A DNA stretch of 6,352 nt from Thermoplasmata archaeon (GTDB lineage Archaea > Thermoplasmatota > E2 > UBA202 > JdFR-43). The notes beneath the pieces were generated by a model. It did not search any database and was not told where the DNA came from. It was given only the letters and a program-made list of their open reading frames with translations. Each line of letters begins with the position of its first letter. Position 1 is the first letter of the stretch. The translations under genes were made by a program, and so were the position numbers. The DNA is taken from positions 1-6,352 of the forward strand of contig JAGGWA010000065.1 of NCBI GenBank assembly GCA_021157745.1, read 5' to 3'. Shown piece after piece: positions 3,455 to 6,352 of the stretch.

Positions 3455-4533
3455 TAAAGGAAATAGAAAAAGCAAGGGAAAGAGATTTCAAATTCAAAGA
3501 TAGCCATATACTTGGATCGATGTGCACATCTCCGCATCCAATAGGAAAAAAAATTTATTCAAAATTTATCGAAACAAATCTTGGCGATCCAGAGCTTTTT
3601 CCTGGAACAAAGGAGCTGGAGAGAAAAGCCATAGAATTCGTTGCAAAACTGTTGCATGCTCCTTCTGGTTATGCTGCAAGCATGACTTCTGGAGGAACAG
3701 AAAGCAACATAACGGCAATGTGGATTTTCAGAGAAGCAAGCAACAAAAATGTTGTTGTTCTGCCAAAACATGCCCATTTTTCTTTTGAAAAAGCGTTACG
3801 CATGCTCAAAATGAAAGGTGTTTATGTTGAGGGAAAGTACAATATGGCTGCGAAAGATTTCAAAAAAGCTGTGAGTAAGGAAACGTGCTGCGGCGTAGCC
3901 ATAGCAGGAAATACAACATATGGTTACATTGATGAAATAGAAGAAATAGCAGATTTTTGTTATGATGAGCACATTTTCCTGCATGTTGACGCTGCCTTCG
4001 GCGGCTTTGTTATTCCTTTTCTAAAAAATGCACCAAAATTTGATTTTTCTTTAAAAGGCGTAAGCAGCATTGCCATCGATGCCCATAAAATGGGCTTGTC
4101 ACCAATACCAGCTGGCTTCCTGATAATGCGGAAAAACTGGCTCGATTTGATAAAAGTAAGGAGTAAATGCACCCACACCAGATGGCAGGCTGGCTTGCTT
4201 GGCACCCGCCCCGGCGCTGCAGCAGCAGCAGCCTATGCAGTTATGCATTATATTGGCATGGATGGATATAAAAAAGTAGTTAAAAAATGCATGGACAACG
4301 TTGCGTATTTAAAAAAATTGCTGGATGAAAATGGCATTGAGTATGTTCCTCCTCGCTTGAATGTTGTTTCCATAAAATGCGATGCGGAAAGGGTTGCGAT
4401 GGAATTGAAGAGGCGGGGCTGGATGGTGGGCTTGGATGAGAGCGAGGGTGTAATAAGGCTGGTTATAATGCCCCATGTTAAGAAAAAATTTATAGCAGAG
4501 TTTATTGAGGATTTGAAAAAGGTGATAAAATGA
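3436..4533 (+). CDS. mfnA: MfnA-type PLP decarboxylase (L-tyrosine/L-aspartate decarboxylase)
   Basis: A 365-aa group II PLP decarboxylase. Seen motifs: LGSMCTSPHP (26-35), ETNLGDPELFPGTKELE (46-62), SGGTESN (85-91) for PLP phosphate binding, AHFSFEKA (113-120) with the ring-stacking His114, HVDAAFGG (183-190) with Asp185 for the pyridine nitrogen, and IDAHKMG (214-220) with Lys218 as Schiff-base lysine. These closely follow archaeal MfnA. In methanogens the enzyme makes tyramine for methanofuran; in Thermococcus a homologue makes beta-alanine from aspartate for coenzyme A. Substrate cannot be read from the motifs, and no methanogenesis gene is visible. Residues 261-266 are six alanines from a GCA-rich repeat. 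The gene overlaps the upstream exported-protein gene by 19 nt without a clear ribosome binding site, and the next gene by 4 nt (ATGA). Confidence 0.9.
   Translation: MEKKELIKEIEKARERDFKFKDSHILGSMCTSPHPIGKKIYSKFIETNLGDPELFPGTKELERKAIEFVAKLLHAPSGYAASMTSGGTESNITAMWIFREASNKNVVVLPKHAHFSFEKALRMLKMKGVYVEGKYNMAAKDFKKAVSKETCCGVAIAGNTTYGYIDEIEEIADFCYDEHIFLHVDAAFGGFVIPFLKNAPKFDFSLKGVSSIAIDAHKMGLSPIPAGFLIMRKNWLDLIKVRSKCTHTRWQAGLLGTRPGAAAAAAYAVMHYIGMDGYKKVVKKCMDNVAYLKKLLDENGIEYVPPRLNVVSIKCDAERVAMELKRRGWMVGLDESEGVIRLVIMPHVKKKFIAEFIEDLKKVIK
4521..4526 (+). promoter_or_regulatory. Ribosome binding site of hpt
   Basis: GGTGAT, complementary to the archaeal 16S rRNA 3' end, sits 3 nt before the ATG at 4530 inside the last codons of mfnA. 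The register is closer than usual for a GGAGG core but fits the GGTGATC part of the complementary sequence, and it supports the ATGA-overlap start. Confidence 0.55.
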
Positions 4534-5069
4534 AGATTATTGAATGGTTGAAAAAGTCGCCTATCGTGAATAAAAATGGTTACAATTACATAATACACCC
4601 AATAACCGATGGAATTCCATATATAGAGGCTGAATTGCTAGAAGAAATTGTTGAAGAAATTAAGAAAGATATGCCAAAAGTTGATAAAATAGTTACAATG
4701 GAAGCTATGGGAATTCCTATCGCAACCGCTTTATCAATGAGGACTGGAATTCCATTCAATATAATAAGAAAGAGAAAATATGGGTTGCCAGGAGAGATAG
4801 AAGTGAGTCAAAAAACAGGATATTCTGAGGCAAAACTTTACATAAACGGGATTGAGAAAGGAGAGAGCATAATCATAGTTGATGATGTTTTGAGCACCGG
4901 AGGCACGCTAAAGGCTGTTGTAAATGCATTGAAAAATGTGGCGGAGATAAAGGGAATATATATCGCGATATGCAAAGGAGATAAAAAGAAGATAGAGAAA
5001 GAAATAGGGATGAAAATACATACAATTGTTGATATAAAAGTAGGGAAAGATGAAGTTGAAATATTATGA
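4530..5069 (+). CDS. hpt: Hypoxanthine/guanine phosphoribosyltransferase, archaeal type
   Basis: A 179-aa cytoplasmic type I phosphoribosyltransferase that joins a free purine base (hypoxanthine or guanine) to PRPP, giving IMP or GMP in purine salvage. The PRPP-binding motif IIIVDDVLSTGGT lies at 114-126. Archaeal Hpt features are present along the chain: SPIVNKNGYNYIIHPITDGIP (start near residue 10), IVTMEAMGIPIATALS (54-69), and RKRKYGLPGE (80-89) followed by SQKTGYSEAKLYINGIEKG, all as in the Methanocaldococcus enzyme. An archaeal adenine phosphoribosyltransferase is the main alternative, because the two families are close; the sequence pattern favours Hpt. The length is normal. It begins within the stop of mfnA (ATGA) and overlaps dph2 by 20 nt, so it is part of a translationally coupled operon. 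Confidence 0.9.
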   Translation: MKIIEWLKKSPIVNKNGYNYIIHPITDGIPYIEAELLEEIVEEIKKDMPKVDKIVTMEAMGIPIATALSMRTGIPFNIIRKRKYGLPGEIEVSQKTGYSEAKLYINGIEKGESIIIVDDVLSTGGTLKAVVNALKNVAEIKGIYIAICKGDKKKIEKEIGMKIHTIVDIKVGKDEVEIL

Positions 5070-6015
5070 AATAGATGAAGATGAGTTATTGAAAAAGATA
5101 GGGGATGAAAAGAGAGTTGTTATAAAATTGCCGGAGGGCTTCATAAATTATTCTTCAAAAATTTCTGAATTTTTAAGTAAAAATGGTATCGATGCAATAA
5201 TATATGCCTCGCCAGCTTATGGAGCATGCGATTTTGTCAGCGTTGATAAAAAAACAATTTTTATTGGTGAGGCTGAGATGCCATATTTAAAAAACAAAAA
5301 AATTGAGTTTGTCGAGGCGAGATATGAATATGAGGTAAAATTTTTGGAAAAAGTTGTTGATAGCGTAGGAGAAAAAGTAGGGCTCGCCAGCATAACGCCT
5401 TTCATACATAAAATCAATGATGCGAAAAAATTTTTGGAAGAAAATGGAAAGATTGTCTATATTGGAAAGAAAAGCAGAAGAACAAAATACGATGGCCAAG
5501 TTTTAGGATGCGATTTTTCTTCTGCAACGAGCATAGCAAACATGGTTGATGATTTTGTTTTCATTGGCGATGGCTTTTTCCATGCTATTGGCTTAGCTAT
5601 TGCAACGAGGAAAAATGTTTTTGTAGCAAATCCTATTAGCGGAGAAATAAAGAAATGCAATGAGATGAAAGAAAAATTGCTTAAGCAGAGATATGCTGTC
5701 ATTGCCAAAGCAATGGATGCAAAAAATTTTGGAATAATAGTTGGAGAAAAAAAGGGGCAGACTCGCTACCGCCTCGCCATAGAAATGAAAAAATTGGCGG
5801 AACAACATGGAAGAAAAGCAAGTTTGATGATGGCAAATAATATAACAAGCTACATCGACTACTTTGATTTTGATGCTTTTGTATCGACAGCATGCCCAAG
5901 AGTGGCGATAGACGACGCCATGAAATTCAAAAAACCTGTTTTGACTCCCATAGAATTTGAAATTTTACTGGGAGAAAGAGAATGGAACAATTATGAATTT
6001 GATCAGATTTTATGA
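5050..6015 (+). CDS. dph2: Diphthamide synthase, 2-(3-amino-3-carboxypropyl)histidine synthase
   Basis: A 321-aa archaeal Dph2. It transfers the 3-amino-3-carboxypropyl group of S-adenosylmethionine to a histidine of elongation factor 2, the first step of diphthamide, through a non-classical radical reaction at a [4Fe-4S] cluster. The three cluster cysteines characteristic of the family are present: Cys60 in YGACD, Cys154 in GCDFSSA, and Cys282 in STACPRVAIDD. KLPEG (26-30), FIGDGFFHAIGL (171-182) and the terminal LTPIEFE-LLG region also fit. The archaeal enzyme is a homodimer, so no separate Dph1 is expected. The length is slightly short but complete. The ATG at 5050 lies 20 nt inside hpt; the next in-frame Met is at residue 77, far beyond the needed N-terminal domain. 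The ribosome binding site is weak (AGGGAA, about 5042-5047). It is the last gene of the operon. Confidence 0.94.
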   Translation: MKLKYYEIDEDELLKKIGDEKRVVIKLPEGFINYSSKISEFLSKNGIDAIIYASPAYGACDFVSVDKKTIFIGEAEMPYLKNKKIEFVEARYEYEVKFLEKVVDSVGEKVGLASITPFIHKINDAKKFLEENGKIVYIGKKSRRTKYDGQVLGCDFSSATSIANMVDDFVFIGDGFFHAIGLAIATRKNVFVANPISGEIKKCNEMKEKLLKQRYAVIAKAMDAKNFGIIVGEKKGQTRYRLAIEMKKLAEQHGRKASLMMANNITSYIDYFDFDAFVSTACPRVAIDDAMKFKKPVLTPIEFEILLGEREWNNYEFDQIL

Positions 6016-6038
6016 GAAATGGTTATGATTCAGCAGAG

Positions 6039-6352
6039 CTAAAGAATTTCTGATGCAAACTTAATGATTTGCTCTGCAATTTCATGGGGTGAGTCAAATA
6101 TCCAGTGGCAGCCATTTAATACAGCAAGCTTTGCCTTATACTTCGAGGCTATCCTTTCCTCCAATTCAACAGGAGCCACTCTGTCATCTTTTAAGGCTAT
6201 GAAAAGCATTGGCGAGCTAACTTTTCTTTCATCAACTTTAACTTTTCCCATGAAAACTTCATAGGCTGCTTTTGGCGATTCTGGGAGGAGCGAGGAATAT
6301 ATCTCTCTGGCTCTTTCCTCATTTATACAATTGAGTAAATATTTCCTCGCGA
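6039..6352 (-). CDS. Alpha/beta hydrolase, C-terminal part (runs off right edge)
   Basis: About 103 codons are open on the minus strand from the window edge to the TAG at 6041-6039, so the start is outside. An internal ATG at 6251 is not taken as the start because the frame stays open upstream with ordinary protein (YLLNCINEERAREIY, then SSLLPESPKAAYEVF), which reads as the lid or cap region. The visible C-terminal core has PMLFIALKDDRVAPVE, where the second Asp (6183-6185) fits the catalytic acid, and VLNGCHWIF, where the His (6105-6107) fits the catalytic base. It ends with the helix EIAEQIIKFASEIL. The nucleophile elbow lies outside, so substrate and exact subfamily (esterase, lipase, peptidase) cannot be given. 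It converges on dph2 with a 23-bp gap. Confidence 0.8.
   Translation of the reverse strand, partial: ARKYLLNCINEERAREIYSSLLPESPKAAYEVFMGKVKVDERKVSSPMLFIALKDDRVAPVELEERIASKYKAKLAVLNGCHWIFDSPHEIAEQIIKFASEIL

Noticed and set aside
4216..4233. GCA-rich microrepeat encoding six alanines in the decarboxylase
   Set aside because: It keeps the frame and falls in a small-residue region (GTRPG...YAV) that is Gly/Ala-rich in homologues. It is a coding feature rather than a separate repeat element.
3436..4533. Methanogen assignment from MfnA
   Set aside because: Related decarboxylases supply beta-alanine for coenzyme A in archaea that do not make methane, and no methanogenesis gene is visible.
6033..6077. 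7-bp inverted repeat GCAGAGC / GCTCTGC at the dph2-hydrolase junction as a bidirectional terminator
   Set aside because: The loop is 31 nt, no T-tract follows on either strand, and half of it lies in hydrolase codons. Chance is sufficient to explain it.
1..6352. CRISPR array, insertion sequence, integrase attachment site or C/D-box RNA
   Set aside because: No regularly spaced repeats, transposase or integrase frames, or terminal inverted repeats were seen. tRNA genes are common integration sites, but no partial tRNA duplication is present. TGATGA-like strings occur only inside genes without paired CTGA boxes at proper spacing.

Overview
This window looks like a compact, AT-rich archaeal chromosome segment. 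It holds two tRNA genes, seven complete protein genes and one partial gene at the right edge. The archaeal assignment rests on several things seen together: a tRNA-Glu interrupted by an intron with a canonical bulge-helix-bulge splice motif, TATA boxes about 26 bases upstream of start codons with no leader, GGAG/GGTGAT-type ribosome binding sites inside operons, and archaeal families (Trm14-type THUMP methyltransferase, MfnA, archaeal Hpt, homodimer-type Dph2). The lineage is not certain. A euryarchaeal group is most likely, possibly Thermoplasmatota, given frequent leaderless starts and a PGF-CTERM-like protein tail.

Layout. Bases 1-79 are a tRNA-Ser(CGA) on the minus strand, cut by the left edge. 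It diverges from a 65-aa MoaD/ThiS-like ubiquitin-fold protein (116-313), and both promoters are packed into 36 bp. Next on the plus strand is tRNA-Glu(CTC) with a 56-nt intron (348-478). It converges, with only 2 bp between, on a minus-strand RNA-modification operon running from 2875 down to 481: a NOL1/NOP2/sun m5C methyltransferase (GTG start), a small PUA-like protein overlapping it by 22 nt, and a Trm14-like THUMP/SAM methyltransferase joined by an ATGA overlap.

A 183-bp intergenic region (2876-3058) separates this operon from a divergent plus-strand operon of four overlapping genes (3059-6015): a small exported protein with a C-terminal sorting-signal-like tail, an MfnA-type PLP decarboxylase, the Hpt purine phosphoribosyltransferase, and Dph2 for the first step of diphthamide synthesis on elongation factor 2. 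The C-terminal part of an alpha/beta hydrolase lies convergently at the right edge.

Functionally the window is dominated by translation: tRNAs, tRNA/rRNA methylation, diphthamide, and sulfur-carrier chemistry that may feed tRNA thiolation or molybdopterin. CoA-precursor or amine metabolism and purine salvage complete it. Most of it is housekeeping. I do not see a clear undescribed multi-gene system. The less explained parts are the exported protein coupled to the decarboxylase, the non-standard SRG tail of the ubiquitin-like protein, the mutually exclusive folds of the tRNA intron, and a small-RNA-like element or 48-codon ORF in the divergent intergenic region.
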